A stretch of DNA of 64,000 nucleotides from Bin87 sp965204685 (lineage in GTDB: Bacteria > Chloroflexota > Dehalococcoidia > Lucifugimonadales > UBA3495): NCBI GenBank assembly GCA_965204685.1, contig OZ242004.1, forward strand, positions 3,782,001 to 3,846,000, in the 5' to 3' direction. The notes beneath the pieces are model-generated. The model was not told the origin of the DNA. It did not search any database and worked only from the letters and a program-made list of their open reading frames with translations. Below, one piece after another: positions 24,859-33,909 of this stretch. Position 1 is the first letter of the stretch. Each line of letters opens with the position of its first letter. The translations under genes were made by a program, and so were the position numbers.

Positions 24859-25896
24859 TCACAGGGGCAGATAAACCGCCTGGCCGGTCATGGCGCTGCG
24901 GCCAACGGCCTCGGTCCACTCCATGTAATGTACGCCGGTCTCAAAGGCCACCATGTCCACGATTTCGGTGCCGCGGATGGCGTTGGTGAACTGCTCCTCG
25001 ACCCGGTACCTGGCCTGGGTTTCCGGCGGGTTGGGCACCTCGGTGAGTTCCGAATCGCCGCGCTTGCCGGCCCAGACCCGGCGCTGGGAGTCCACGTGGA
25101 TGGTGCCCTCGGTGCCGAACATCCAGATCTGGCTGCCCCGGTTCAGGCCGGAGGTGGCGCTCATCTGCATGTGCACCTGCGCCCCGTTGGCCAGTTCGTA
25201 GAGGATGTCGATGTGGTCCGGGATCGACACCGATGTGAGATGCCCGCGGTCGTCTCGCCGGTAGGGCACGTGGATCTTGGACATTGCCATGACCCGGGTC
25301 CCCCGTCCCAGCCAACGCATCATGGACTCGTAGGATGCGCCGATGTTTAGGGTGTTATAGCCGCTGAGGGCACGGTCATGCCGCCAGTGCACGGGGCCGT
25401 CGAAGTCGGCAAAGTTGTTCTGCAGGGAGGTGAAGTCTACCGATAACAGTTCGCCCAGGTGCCCCTCGTCGATCAGCCGCTTGATCACGTTGTCAATGGT
25501 GTAACTGGTGGAGGTCGGCGTGAGCTGACACACCAAGTGCGGGTGCGCCCTCGAAGCGGCCAGCATGTCACGGGCCTCCGCGGCGTCGTTGGCCATTCGA
25601 GCCTCGGTCAGCACGTGCTTCCCAGCCTCCAGCGCGGCCAGAGTCATGGTGCGGTGCATGTACGGCCAGGTCCCGATGCAGACGGCGTTGATCTCGTCGT
25701 CCTCCAGCACTTCGCGCCAGTGCCCGTACACCTTCGGGATGTTGAACTGGTCCGCGATGACGCGGCCGGACTGGACGGTCCGGTTAGCCACGGCCACGAG
25801 TTCGCAATCGTCCACACCCTGGAAGCCGGGAATATGGCGGTTGCGGACGTTACCGCCGGCCCCGATTAATCCAACCCGGATTGGTACTTCAGCCAT
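24859..25896 (-). CDS. Gfo/Idh/MocA-family oxidoreductase
   Basis: 345 residues with the N-terminal Rossmann fold (RVGLIGAGGNVRNRHIPG) and the family's second domain (LGELLSVDFTSLQNNF, then MFGTEGTIHVDSQRRVW). The family motif EKP, whose Lys is catalytic in classical sugar dehydrogenases, is replaced by TEARMA (HVLTEARMAND), so the usual acid-base Lys is absent. The protein may use another residue or act on a different substrate, such as a cyclic polyol or sugar derivative. GAGGAGG-like sequence precedes the start. It is divergent from the racemase-like gene at 26024. Confidence 0.9.
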   Translation of the reverse strand: MAEVPIRVGLIGAGGNVRNRHIPGFQGVDDCELVAVANRTVQSGRVIADQFNIPKVYGHWREVLEDDEINAVCIGTWPYMHRTMTLAALEAGKHVLTEARMANDAAEARDMLAASRAHPHLVCQLTPTSTSYTIDNVIKRLIDEGHLGELLSVDFTSLQNNFADFDGPVHWRHDRALSGYNTLNIGASYESMMRWLGRGTRVMAMSKIHVPYRRDDRGHLTSVSIPDHIDILYELANGAQVHMQMSATSGLNRGSQIWMFGTEGTIHVDSQRRVWAGKRGDSELTEVPNPPETQARYRVEEQFTNAIRGTEIVDMVAFETGVHYMEWTEAVGRSAMTGQAVYLPL

Positions 25897-25987
25897 AGTT
25901 TTCCTCCTCGATCATCCTTCGCGCACTGCGGCCGTTCGCCCATCGTGAGTTCTGGCCGCGCGGTCATTCCGGCTGCAATGCGGGCTG

Positions 25988-25993
25988 TATAAT
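25988..25993 (+). promoter_or_regulatory. -10 box (TATAAT) for the racemase-like gene
   Basis: A perfect TATAAT lies about 30 nt before the ATG at 26024. The region about 17 nt upstream has only a weak -35 match (CATTCC), so the promoter may need an activator. Confidence 0.45.
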
Positions 25994-26023
25994 ACGCCCG
26001 AATACGGCCAGGAGCAGCGAAAC

Positions 26024-26848
26024 ATGGCTAATCTGACCAACACGCAACGCATCGGCGCGCTGGTTCCCGCCACCAACCCGGTGGTGGAACCGGACTTCTA
26101 CCGGGTGGTGCCGCCCGAGATAACCGTCCACTTCGAGCGGATGTGGAACGGCACCTGGGGCAGCCAGCCGGAAAATTCCTCCGAATCGGGTCACCGTCTC
26201 AGCATGACCAGCGCGGAAGCCAACGAAGTTGACTACGCCCTGTTCGGCTTCGACGTTGGCAAGATGAACGAGGACGTGGCTCGCGGCGCCAGCGCCCTGT
26301 CCAACATCGGTCCCGACGTACTGGTGTACGCCTGCACCTCCGGCACCTGGCACAAGGGCTACATGGCCTACGACCAGGCGATGGCGAAACTTATGGAGGA
26401 AGCCAGCGGCGTGCAGTCGATAACCGCCGTGACCTCCTGCATCGCCGCCATGCGTCACATGGGCAGCCGGAAGCTGAGCATCGCCGGTCCTTACCGCAAC
26501 TTCCACCTGCGCAACCGCCTGAAGCCGCTGATGGAAGAGGCCGGATTTGAGGTGCTGAGCGCCGACGGCGCGCCGTGGATGGAAGACTCGATGAACCCCA
26601 GGGAGATCGACATGGACCCACCCCAGGCCATCGTTGATTTCGCCCTCACGGTATCCCACGACGAGGCTGACACCATCTTCCTGCCCGGCACCGCCTGGCG
26701 CGCGCTGGACGCAGTGGAGGAATTGGAGCAGAAACTGGGCAAAACCGTGATCTCGGTCAACCAGGCCACCATCTGGATGGCCCTGCGACGGGTGGGCTGG
26801 ACGAAGCCTATCGACGGCTACGGCAGCCTGCTGCGCAATCTGGATTGA
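26024..26848 (+). CDS. Asp/Glu racemase-superfamily protein (maleate isomerase/AMDase-like)
   Basis: 274 residues of the maleate cis-trans isomerase/arylmalonate decarboxylase group. The N-terminal GALVPATNPVVEPDFYRVVP and the C-terminal KTVISVNQATIWMALRRVG are typical. The first catalytic Cys is present (Cys104 in YACTSGTW). The second, normally in an SCT-type loop near residue 222, is replaced by Gly (IFLPGTAWRAL). One-Cys members of this superfamily are decarboxylases or one-base enzymes rather than two-base racemases. It starts an operon with the esterase 45 nt downstream. Confidence 0.87.
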   Translation: MANLTNTQRIGALVPATNPVVEPDFYRVVPPEITVHFERMWNGTWGSQPENSSESGHRLSMTSAEANEVDYALFGFDVGKMNEDVARGASALSNIGPDVLVYACTSGTWHKGYMAYDQAMAKLMEEASGVQSITAVTSCIAAMRHMGSRKLSIAGPYRNFHLRNRLKPLMEEAGFEVLSADGAPWMEDSMNPREIDMDPPQAIVDFALTVSHDEADTIFLPGTAWRALDAVEELEQKLGKTVISVNQATIWMALRRVGWTKPIDGYGSLLRNLD

Positions 26849-26893
26849 GCGAAGCATCGGACACATTGGCAACAACGGAACGGGAGGTTCAGC

Positions 26894-27769
26894 ATGGTCA
26901 CCAGCAAGCAAGCGACCACCTACGAAGTCGACATTGAAGACGTGGAGTATCTCCGCCACGGCGATGCGCCTTTGCTGGCGCGACTGTTCCGTCCCCGGGG
27001 CAGCGGCCCTTTCCCCATCATGGTCGAGTTGCACGGCGGCGCGTGGGTGAGAGGCGATCGCCTGAACGGCAACCTGGCGAATGAGGCGCTGGCCCGCAAC
27101 GGCGTGATCGTGGCGGCCCTGGACTTTCGGGTCCCGCCGGTTGCATCCTATCCCGCCTCTTTCGCCGACATTCACTACGGGATCCGCTGGTGCAAGAGCC
27201 AGGCGGCGGCGTGGAACGGCATCCCGGGCAAAGTCGGCGCGATGGGAACCTCCAGCGGCGCGCACCAGGCCATGCTGCTGGGCATGCGCCCGAATGATCC
27301 GCGCTACGCGGCGTTGCCGTTCTCCAACGGCACCTCGGCGCTGGACGGCACGTTGGGCTGCGTCATCATGGTGTCGCCGGTGATCGATCCGCTGGGACGT
27401 TACCTGTACGCCAAGGGACTGCGCGACGACGTGACCCCGCCGGCCGGCATGGCTGACCGGGTGGGTCCTATGCACGACCTTTACTGGGTCACCGAGGAAG
27501 CCATGGCTGAGGCGGCGCCGGCACGCGCGCTGGCCGCCGGGGAGCGCATGGAACTCCCGCCCACGCTCTGCCTGGCCCGCTCCTACGAGGAAGCCCACCC
27601 GCGTCCGGACCTGGACGAATTCATCGCCCAGTACCGCAAGGCGGGCGGCCCCATCGACGTCAAGATCTTCGAGGGCGAAGGCGAAAGGTTGCTGGAGAAC
27701 CCGACCACCCAGGTAGCGCAGGAGGCTCTGGAACGGATGACGGCGTTCATCCGTCGGCACCTGGGATAG
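26894..27769 (+). CDS. Alpha/beta hydrolase (acetyl esterase/HSL-like), catalytic His not evident
   Basis: 291 residues. The oxyanion-hole motif is ELHGGAWVRGD and the nucleophile elbow GTSSGAH (Ser120), as in hormone-sensitive-lipase-like esterases. The expected acid lies near EEAHPRPDLDEF. At the usual catalytic-His place the sequence reads FEGEGERLLENP where relatives have GEGH, so the triad looks incomplete; it may have diverged in function or use another residue. GGGAGG precedes the ATG. It is in the same operon as the racemase-like enzyme and ends before a terminator hairpin. Confidence 0.87.
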   Translation: MVTSKQATTYEVDIEDVEYLRHGDAPLLARLFRPRGSGPFPIMVELHGGAWVRGDRLNGNLANEALARNGVIVAALDFRVPPVASYPASFADIHYGIRWCKSQAAAWNGIPGKVGAMGTSSGAHQAMLLGMRPNDPRYAALPFSNGTSALDGTLGCVIMVSPVIDPLGRYLYAKGLRDDVTPPAGMADRVGPMHDLYWVTEEAMAEAAPARALAAGERMELPPTLCLARSYEEAHPRPDLDEFIAQYRKAGGPIDVKIFEGEGERLLENPTTQVAQEALERMTAFIRRHLG

Positions 27770-27803
27770 ACCGTCGCGCATTCGCGAACGCAATCAACCG
27801 CAG

Positions 27804-27834
27804 AGGGGTCCGGGTGATGTACCGGGCCCCTTTT
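27804..27834 (+). terminator. Intrinsic terminator after the esterase gene
   Basis: A 10-bp stem (AGGGGTCCGG with CCGGGCCCCT, one G-U pair), an 8-nt loop and TTTT. It separates the racemase/esterase operon from the VOC operon. Confidence 0.75.
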
Positions 27835-27944
27835 CATGGCGGATGCTAACGCTGGAAAACGTGATGCTATACTGGCGTGAACGACGTAAACCCAATTGTA
27901 ATCCAGCACAATTCAGCGTTTAACTGACGAAAAGGAGGTTGCCC

Positions 27945-28400
27945 ATGTCGCGTGTTACGATGATTCAGCACATCAACATCCAGATCAGTGACAAAGACCG
28001 GAGCCGGGACTGGTACGAGAAGGTTTTTGGGGCGGAGTTCCTGGATCGCGGGCCCGAACTGAACCAGCGTCAACTGCAGTTGAGAATCGGCAACGGCGAG
28101 ATACACAGTACGTTCACGCCGAATCCCAATCCGTCGGGCCACTTCGCCGTGGAGATCCACGACTGGGAGGAGATGATCGGCAATCTGGACGCCCTGGGAG
28201 TGGAGTACACGCCGCCCAGCATCCGCGAGTACAGCGGCGGCCATTCTACCTACATCAAGGACCCGGACGGCAACATGATCGAACTGGTGCAGCACCCGCT
28301 GGGGCTGCGGGATTCCAAGGGCAACACTGTGGAAATCGCCCACGACCCGGACGGCATGGTGTGGGCTCGTCGCCCGGGCTACGGGCCGGCCACCGGGTAG
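27945..28400 (+). CDS. VOC-family (glyoxalase/dioxygenase fold) protein
   Basis: 151 residues with two beta-alpha-beta-beta-beta modules. The first metal-ligand strand is IQHINIQISDKDRSRDWYEKVFG and the second GHFAVEIHDWEEM. The closing strand STYIKDPDGNMIELVQHP holds the late Glu. The His/His/Glu pattern fits a metal-dependent VOC enzyme such as a lyase, isomerase or ring-cleaving dioxygenase. AAAGGAGG lies 6 nt before the ATG at 27945. A possible -10 (TATACT) is at 27868-27873. It is followed 48 nt later by a lactonase-type propeller. Confidence 0.9.
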   Translation: MSRVTMIQHINIQISDKDRSRDWYEKVFGAEFLDRGPELNQRQLQLRIGNGEIHSTFTPNPNPSGHFAVEIHDWEEMIGNLDALGVEYTPPSIREYSGGHSTYIKDPDGNMIELVQHPLGLRDSKGNTVEIAHDPDGMVWARRPGYGPATG

Positions 28401-28448
28401 CGCCGGCGCCAACCGCGACCGCCGAATTTCAGCCGGGAGGAAGTAGCC

Positions 28449-29474
28449 ATGCCTTACTACATGTACGTCGCCGTCCAGGGCGACAACAAGATCTCCATCT
28501 TCACTATCGACCCCGATACCGGGGGGATGACCCTGCAATCCGATGTGGCTGTTGACGGCGGCCCGTTCACCATGGCCATCAGCCCCGACCGCCGGTTCCT
28601 CTACGTGGGCTGCCGGGAGATCACCCAACTGGTCAGTTTCGAGATTGACCAGTCCAGCGGCGGGCTGACGCGGAACGGGTCCGTGCCGCTGGACGCCTGG
28701 CCCGTCTACGTGGCAACCGACCGGCGGGGCCGGTTCGTGCTGTCGTCCTACTACCAGGGCGCGCGCGTGGCGGTGCATCCCATCGGCGATGACGGTTCGG
28801 TCGGCGGGGAGGCCGTGGTATCGCTGGATACCGCCACTGGCGCCCACGCCATGCAGACCGATCCGACCAATGCCTACGCCTTCGTGCCGCACATCGCGGG
28901 CAACGGTCCCAACTCGATCTGGCAGTTCCGGTTCGACGAGAACACCGGGCAAATCACGCCCAACTCGCCGGCCACCGTGGACCCCGAGGAGTTCCTGGGG
29001 CCGCGCCACTTCTGCTTCCATCCCTCGCTGGATGTGCTCTATTTCTCCAACGAGCAGGGCTGCAGCGTGAGCGCCTACAACCTGGACACGTCGGATGGCA
29101 CCTTGTCGCTGTTCCAGACCGTGACCACCCTGCCGCCGGAGGGATTCAGCGAGCGGAACACCTGCTCCCAGATCCAGATCACGTCCTCGGGCCGGTTCCT
29201 GTTCGCGCCCAACCGCGGCCATGACAGCATTGCCTGCTACACGGTGGACGCGGAAACCGGAGCGCTGACATCCAACGGCATCGTCCAATCCGAGCCGCGG
29301 CCCAACGCGCTGTGTCTGGACCTTCAGGACCGGTTCATCTACTCCGCCGGCCAGGATTCGGGCCAGATGGCTGTGTTCGGCGTCGACGGGGATTCCGGAC
29401 AGTTGAGCCGGATTGCGACCCATCCCCTGGGCGAAGGGCCGGGCTGGATTTCGATCACCGAACTGTCCGGCTGA
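28449..29474 (+). CDS. Lactonase-family seven-bladed beta-propeller (Pgl/YbhE-like)
   Basis: 341 residues of the 6-phosphogluconolactonase/muconate-cyclase-like propeller family. Blades repeat a pattern such as ISIFTIDPDTGGMTL, LVSFEIDQSSGGLTR and IACYTVDAETGALTS. Conserved segments include RRFLYVG, GPRHFCFHPSLDVLYFSNE and GRFLFAPNRGHDSI. Members hydrolyse sugar lactones or cyclise muconates in the cytoplasm. GGAGG-like sequence precedes the start. The VOC gene upstream and BNR propeller downstream are close and on the same strand, so a ring-cleavage or sugar-lactone pathway is possible. Confidence 0.88.
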   Translation: MPYYMYVAVQGDNKISIFTIDPDTGGMTLQSDVAVDGGPFTMAISPDRRFLYVGCREITQLVSFEIDQSSGGLTRNGSVPLDAWPVYVATDRRGRFVLSSYYQGARVAVHPIGDDGSVGGEAVVSLDTATGAHAMQTDPTNAYAFVPHIAGNGPNSIWQFRFDENTGQITPNSPATVDPEEFLGPRHFCFHPSLDVLYFSNEQGCSVSAYNLDTSDGTLSLFQTVTTLPPEGFSERNTCSQIQITSSGRFLFAPNRGHDSIACYTVDAETGALTSNGIVQSEPRPNALCLDLQDRFIYSAGQDSGQMAVFGVDGDSGQLSRIATHPLGEGPGWISITELSG

Positions 29475-29519
29475 TTCCGCCGACACTAGCAACACGCGAC
29501 TTCGTAGGAGGCAATCATC

Positions 29520-30491
29520 ATGAGCAAGAACTACAGCATCTGCGTGGGAGCAACGGGATTCGGCGGCGGCGTCTGGCACAGCCCGGACGCGGGAGAAAAC
29601 TGGACGCGGATCCGCGATCCATTCCCGCTGGGCAGCCAAGTCCGGGCCATGGCGGTGTATCCCGACAACCCCAGCCGCATCCTGGCGGGAGCTGACAACG
29701 GCATCTACCGCAGCGAAGACACCGGCGCCTCGTGGGAAAAGCTCTGGTCGCCCATGGACGGTGTTCCCATCTGGTCCATCGCCATCGACCCGGAGGACAC
29801 CGATACCATCTTCGTCGGCATCAAGCCGGCTGCGCTGTATCGCTCGCGAGACGGCGGTGAGAGTTGGTCCCGGCTGTCCGTGCAAATGGCTCAGGAATGC
29901 CACATCGGCCCGCCCATGGTGACCATGCTGATGGTTGATCCCAAGGACCACCGCACGGTTTGGGCCGGCGTCGAAGTGGACGGCGTGTACCGGAGCCTGG
30001 ACGGCGGGGACACCTGGACCCACGTCGAGGGCGGCGTCCACCCGGACATCCACGGCATGGCCATCGGAATGGGCGAACCCAACCGGGTGCTGGCCAGCAC
30101 ACCCCGGGAGATCTACGCCACCACGGACATGGGCGAAAGCTGGCAGTCGGTGGTGACCACCGACCAGTTCGTGCTGCCCTACAGTCGCGGCATCGCCGTC
30201 AAGCCCGACGACCCCAGCGTGATCTTCGCCGGGGTGGGCGACACGGCCATCGGCGGAGCCGGCGCCATCCAACGTTCGACGGACGCCGGCCAGACCTGGG
30301 AGCGGCGTCCGCTGCCGGTGGAACCCAACTCCAACATCTGGCAGTTTGCCACCCACCCGGCAGACCCCGACTTCGTGGTGGCTTCCAGCCTCATGGGCGA
30401 GTTGTATTCCAGCAGCGACGCCGGGGACTCGTGGGAGAAAGTGAACCGTGAGTTCACCGAGGTGGGCGCCGTCGTGTGGGTGCCCAACTGA
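29520..30491 (+). CDS. BNR/Asp-box beta-propeller protein
   Basis: 323 residues containing seven Asp-box repeats of the form S-x-D-x-G-x-x-W: SPDAGENW, SEDTGASW, SRDGGESW, SLDGGDTW, TTDMGESW, STDAGQTW and SSDAGDSW. This predicts a seven-bladed propeller of the sialidase/VPS10/YCF48-like class. There is no signal peptide (MSKNYSICVGATGFGGGV), so it is probably cytoplasmic. Catalytic residues of sialidases are not recognisable; function is unknown. It is the last gene of the VOC-lactonase-BNR operon and is followed by a hairpin. Confidence 0.85.
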   Translation: MSKNYSICVGATGFGGGVWHSPDAGENWTRIRDPFPLGSQVRAMAVYPDNPSRILAGADNGIYRSEDTGASWEKLWSPMDGVPIWSIAIDPEDTDTIFVGIKPAALYRSRDGGESWSRLSVQMAQECHIGPPMVTMLMVDPKDHRTVWAGVEVDGVYRSLDGGDTWTHVEGGVHPDIHGMAIGMGEPNRVLASTPREIYATTDMGESWQSVVTTDQFVLPYSRGIAVKPDDPSVIFAGVGDTAIGGAGAIQRSTDAGQTWERRPLPVEPNSNIWQFATHPADPDFVVASSLMGELYSSSDAGDSWEKVNREFTEVGAVVWVPN

Positions 30492-30537
30492 TCCTTACCC
30501 GGCACGAATTAAACCGGTCGCCGTGCGGTGACGGTCG

Positions 30538-30565
30538 CGGGGGCGAGGCCACGGTCTCGCCCCCG
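30538..30565 (+). terminator. Hairpin after the BNR gene
   Basis: A 10-bp perfect stem (CGGGGGCGAG / CTCGCCCCCG) with an 8-nt loop and no T-run. It resembles the hairpin at 61089-61118 in stem sequence, so these may be a family of GC hairpins used as weak terminators or processing sites. Confidence 0.5.
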
Positions 30566-30735
30566 TGCACATTAGGACCCAGTCCGGCGCACGATGTGAA
30601 GCCCAAACGTTATATCGCGCGGCTCCAGGTATCGGTAAGTTGAATAATTGGAGTACAATGCGCGAATTACCGCAGGGTGAATGTCAGGTTTCGACGCCGC
30701 GCCAGTCCGCTGCTTGACAAGGCCGGAGACGCTAA

Positions 30736-32142
30736 ATGTCAACAACCCCAGTACCGCAGCCCAACTTCTTCGCCCAGAGGGCGCACCGGTTCCTTGCGGC
30801 GCTGGTTTTTCGAGACTTCCGATTCCTCGCCCTTTCCACGCTGTGCAGCAGCAGCGGCGCCTGGGCGCTGATCGTCGCTCGCGGAGCGTGGGTCTACAGC
30901 ATCCCCGAGTTGGAAGGCACCCAGGGGCTGTGGGTCGGGCTGATCACCTTCGCCGCCATGTCCCCGCGTTTCTTCGCGACCCCGTTCATCGGCTATCTTG
31001 CCGACAAGATGACCCGCAAGACGCTGCTGCAGCGGGTGTACATCCTCCAGATCATCCAGGCGTCCGTCATGGCCGTCCTGGTGATGACCGGCGTCACCAA
31101 TCCCTGGTACGTGGTCCTGTTGGCCATAGTGAACGGCACTCTGCGATCCACGCAGATGACGGCTTCCCAGTCGCTGACGCCCAACCTGGTGGACCGGGAC
31201 CGGCTGCCCAACGCAGTGGCGCTCAACCAGGCCATGCAGCAGGGTTCCCGCGCCGTGGGCCCGGCCATCCTGCTGGCGATTTCCGTCACCGTAGGCAGCA
31301 GCGCTATCTTCGGGTCCGGCGGCTTCGATTTCTCGCTGCAGGATTTGGTGCTCACCCTGGGAACCTCCGCGATCGTGTTCTGGGCCTGCGCCGTTTTCTA
31401 TCTGGTAGCCCTGGCATCCGCGCTCAACATCCGGCTGGTGTCGTCCGGCGTAATCGACCGTCGCCGGGGTTTCTGGGCCAACGTGGCCGCCGGCTTCGCG
31501 TATATCTACAGCACGCCCCTGGTTTTCGGCATCCTCATGATCGCGCTGGCCCACTGCGTGCTGGTGATGTCCTTTGAGTCCATGCTGCCGCCCCTGGCGC
31601 TGGAAAAGCTCTCGCCCGACGGCATCACGTTCAACCAGAACGACGTCTACGCGCTGATGGCGGCCCTCGGCGTCGGTGCGCTGTTCTCCTCGTTGTTCGT
31701 GGGCGGCATCGTCAACCACATGACCCGCGGCCGGGTGTTCCTGCTCCTGGGCTTCACCAGCAGCCTGACACCTATCGGAATGGGGCTGTCATCCCAGACC
31801 GGTATCTCCGTAATCGCAGCCGTCATGATGGGATTGGGCACCTCCGGGTTCATGACCATCACCCATACCATCATCCAGTCGGTGGTGCCGGACGAGATCC
31901 GGGGTCGCGTCTCTTCGGCGTACTCCATGCACATCGGCGGGAGCATGGCCTTCGCCAACTTGTTGTATGGCCGGTTGGCCGACTTCTGGAACGCGGGCAA
32001 CGTGATGGCGGTGGCGGGAGCGGCGTTCACGCTGGTGGTCCTCGGGACTGTGATCGCCAGCGGCTTTTGGCGAGACATCTATTTCCGGGGTACGGCTCGC
32101 CCGGTGGCGGCCGCCGCCAGTCCCAGCGGGGGCAACGACTGA
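30736..32142 (+). CDS. MFS transporter (MFS_3/EntS-like)
   Basis: 468 residues, 12 predicted membrane helices. The loop after TM2 reads FIGYLADKMTRKTLLQR, with a basic pattern typical of the MFS_3 exporter group (enterobactin or macrolide exporters). QSLTPNLVDRDRLPNAVALNQAMQQGSRAVGPA is the group's TM4-TM5 signature. A cytoplasmic loop near IRLVSSGVIDRRRG divides the two halves. It is an inner-membrane exporter of unknown substrate. The start at 30736 follows GGAGACGCTAA. It is convergent with another MFS_3-type gene (32201-33466), with about 58 nt between stops. Confidence 0.88.
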   Translation: MSTTPVPQPNFFAQRAHRFLAALVFRDFRFLALSTLCSSSGAWALIVARGAWVYSIPELEGTQGLWVGLITFAAMSPRFFATPFIGYLADKMTRKTLLQRVYILQIIQASVMAVLVMTGVTNPWYVVLLAIVNGTLRSTQMTASQSLTPNLVDRDRLPNAVALNQAMQQGSRAVGPAILLAISVTVGSSAIFGSGGFDFSLQDLVLTLGTSAIVFWACAVFYLVALASALNIRLVSSGVIDRRRGFWANVAAGFAYIYSTPLVFGILMIALAHCVLVMSFESMLPPLALEKLSPDGITFNQNDVYALMAALGVGALFSSLFVGGIVNHMTRGRVFLLLGFTSSLTPIGMGLSSQTGISVIAAVMMGLGTSGFMTITHTIIQSVVPDEIRGRVSSAYSMHIGGSMAFANLLYGRLADFWNAGNVMAVAGAAFTLVVLGTVIASGFWRDIYFRGTARPVAAAASPSGGND

Positions 32143-32200
32143 CCGGCAACCCAACTCGCCGGGTCGCTGTCAGGCGATGCTCTGCGTCGGCGCGATCGCC

Positions 32201-33466
32201 CTATCCGGCCGGGGTGGTAGCGAGGTGGCGACCCGCCGCCCGCCCGAGTCCGAACCACAGGGTCACCACCAGGCACAGTCCGGCGGCGATGGTGATGGCG
32301 GCGGACCAACCCATCCAACCGGCGGCGGCGGCCAGCGGCAACGCCCCCAAATTGTGGAACCCCGGCGTGAAGTGCAGCACGCCCATGACTCTACCGCGTA
32401 TCTCGCCCGGTGCGGACAGTTGCAGGATGGTGGTGGCCAGGGGCCAAACGGTTCCCAAGCTGAGAACCCCCAGCAGCAGGAACAGCGACCAGGAAACCCA
32501 GAACCAGTTCGACCAGGCGAACAACGTCAGACAGGCGCAAAACGACACGAGGCATACCAGCAACCAGCGGTACAGCCAGGCGCGGTGCATGAAGGTGATG
32601 AGCAGGTTCCCCAACAGCGAGCCGACCCCGGAGGCCAACAGCAGCAGGCCGGCACCCGACGCCTCGGTGCCCAGGTGTTCCTTTGCGAAGGCAGGGATCA
32701 CCGCAAGATGGCTCATGCCGAATCCGCCCCAGGCGCAGGCCAGCACGAGTACGGTGAGGAGCACTGGCGCCCGCCAGATCTGGACCATGCCGTCCGCAAA
32801 GTTCCGCAGTATCGGCTGGGATGCCGGTCTCGGATCGCGCGGCATGGGGCGGATCCTGGCCACGCACACCACGCTGACCACGTAGCACGCAACGTTCGCC
32901 AACAGCGCGGCGCTGATGCTCCAGTGATCTATAACCGCACCCACAAGTGGCGGCCCGACGATCCGGCCGATATGCACGGCGGCGTTGAAGTGGGCCACGG
33001 CGTCCAGCAGGGTGCGTTGGTCCACCAGGTCGGCGACCATTGCCACCCGCGCCGGCTGGTTCAACGCCTGCAAAGACCCCAGCAACGCGGCGGCAACGTA
33101 GACGTGCCAGACGGCAATCACGCCGGTAAGCGACAATGCCGCCAGCGCTGAAATCGACGCTCCCACCGCCAATTGGATGGTTATCAGCAGTCGCTTCCGG
33201 TCGATGCGGTCGGCGATCACCCCACCGACCATGAGCAGGCCGACGTTGGGCAGTCCATAGAGGAACAGCGTCAGACCCACCTTCGTGCTCGACCCGCTGA
33301 CTTCCAGCACCAGCCAGCTCAAGACGAGCATCTGCGCCCCCTGGGAGAGGGCCTGGGTAGCCGACCCGGTCCAATACCAGCGGAAGTTGTACGAGCGCCA
33401 CGGGCTCAGTATCCGTGCCGCGTAGGACGCCGCCCGGCTTGGGGAAGCTCCGGTATCTAGCGCCAT
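32201..33466 (-). CDS. MFS transporter (MFS_3 exporter)
   Basis: 421 residues, about 12 membrane helices. VGGVIADRIDRKRLLITIQL is the MFS_3 TM2-3 loop, and GSLQALNQPARVAMVADLVDQRTLLDAVAHFNAAVHIGRIVGPPLVGAVID is the TM4-5 signature shared with the neighbouring gene. It belongs to the same subfamily as the convergent 30736-32142 gene but is only distantly similar, so a recent tandem duplication is unlikely. Predicted inner-membrane drug or siderophore-like exporter; substrate unknown. Confidence 0.88.
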   Translation of the reverse strand: MALDTGASPSRAASYAARILSPWRSYNFRWYWTGSATQALSQGAQMLVLSWLVLEVSGSSTKVGLTLFLYGLPNVGLLMVGGVIADRIDRKRLLITIQLAVGASISALAALSLTGVIAVWHVYVAAALLGSLQALNQPARVAMVADLVDQRTLLDAVAHFNAAVHIGRIVGPPLVGAVIDHWSISAALLANVACYVVSVVCVARIRPMPRDPRPASQPILRNFADGMVQIWRAPVLLTVLVLACAWGGFGMSHLAVIPAFAKEHLGTEASGAGLLLLASGVGSLLGNLLITFMHRAWLYRWLLVCLVSFCACLTLFAWSNWFWVSWSLFLLLGVLSLGTVWPLATTILQLSAPGEIRGRVMGVLHFTPGFHNLGALPLAAAAGWMGWSAAITIAAGLCLVVTLWFGLGRAAGRHLATTPAG

Positions 33467-33770
33467 TTGGCCTCGGCATCGGCGTCAGGCGGCGCCGAGG
33501 GCTCTGACCGCGGTTGAACTCGCCAGGCGGGCGACAGGGCGCACACTAAACTGACCACCCCGCGATTGTAATCCATCCTGCCGCGCGCTGCGCTTCATGG
33601 GGAGGTTCGTCGGATATTCGGGTGTACGTCGGCCTCAATCATCGCCTCGCGACGTTGGGCGCCGATAAGTCCAGTTTCAGGTCGTTGTCATTTACGTGGA
33701 TCCGCGTCGATGGTATTCCATTGATGGAACGGAGGCCAAGCATTTTCATATGTTTTCACAATAGAAAACA

Positions 33771-33799
33771 TTGACGGATTGAACCATTCGGGCTAGCAT
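33771..33799 (+). promoter_or_regulatory. Promoter of the DUF1800-DUF1501-NHL operon
   Basis: TTGACG (33771-33776), a 17-nt spacer and TAGCAT (33794-33799). The expected transcript start is near 33806, which leaves a roughly 147-nt leader before the ATG at 33953. Confidence 0.65.
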
Positions 33800-33909
33800 G
33801 GCGCACAAATTAACGAATTGCTGCCAACCGCCGTGGCCTGCCCGAAGAAATGGCCGTTTCGACACGCCCCGGCGCCAATCCCGGTAGGACTAAAAACCGC
33901 CGGGCCGTT

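Noticed and set aside
25964..27793. Long minus-strand open frame (609 codons)
   Set aside because: It is antisense to the racemase-like and esterase genes, which show clear family motifs; long antisense frames are common in GC-rich coding DNA. The translation is His/Gly/Val-rich without any domain.
27867..30356. Long minus-strand open frame (829 codons)
   Set aside because: Antisense to the VOC, lactonase and Asp-box propeller genes; low-complexity translation, no ribosome site or motifs.
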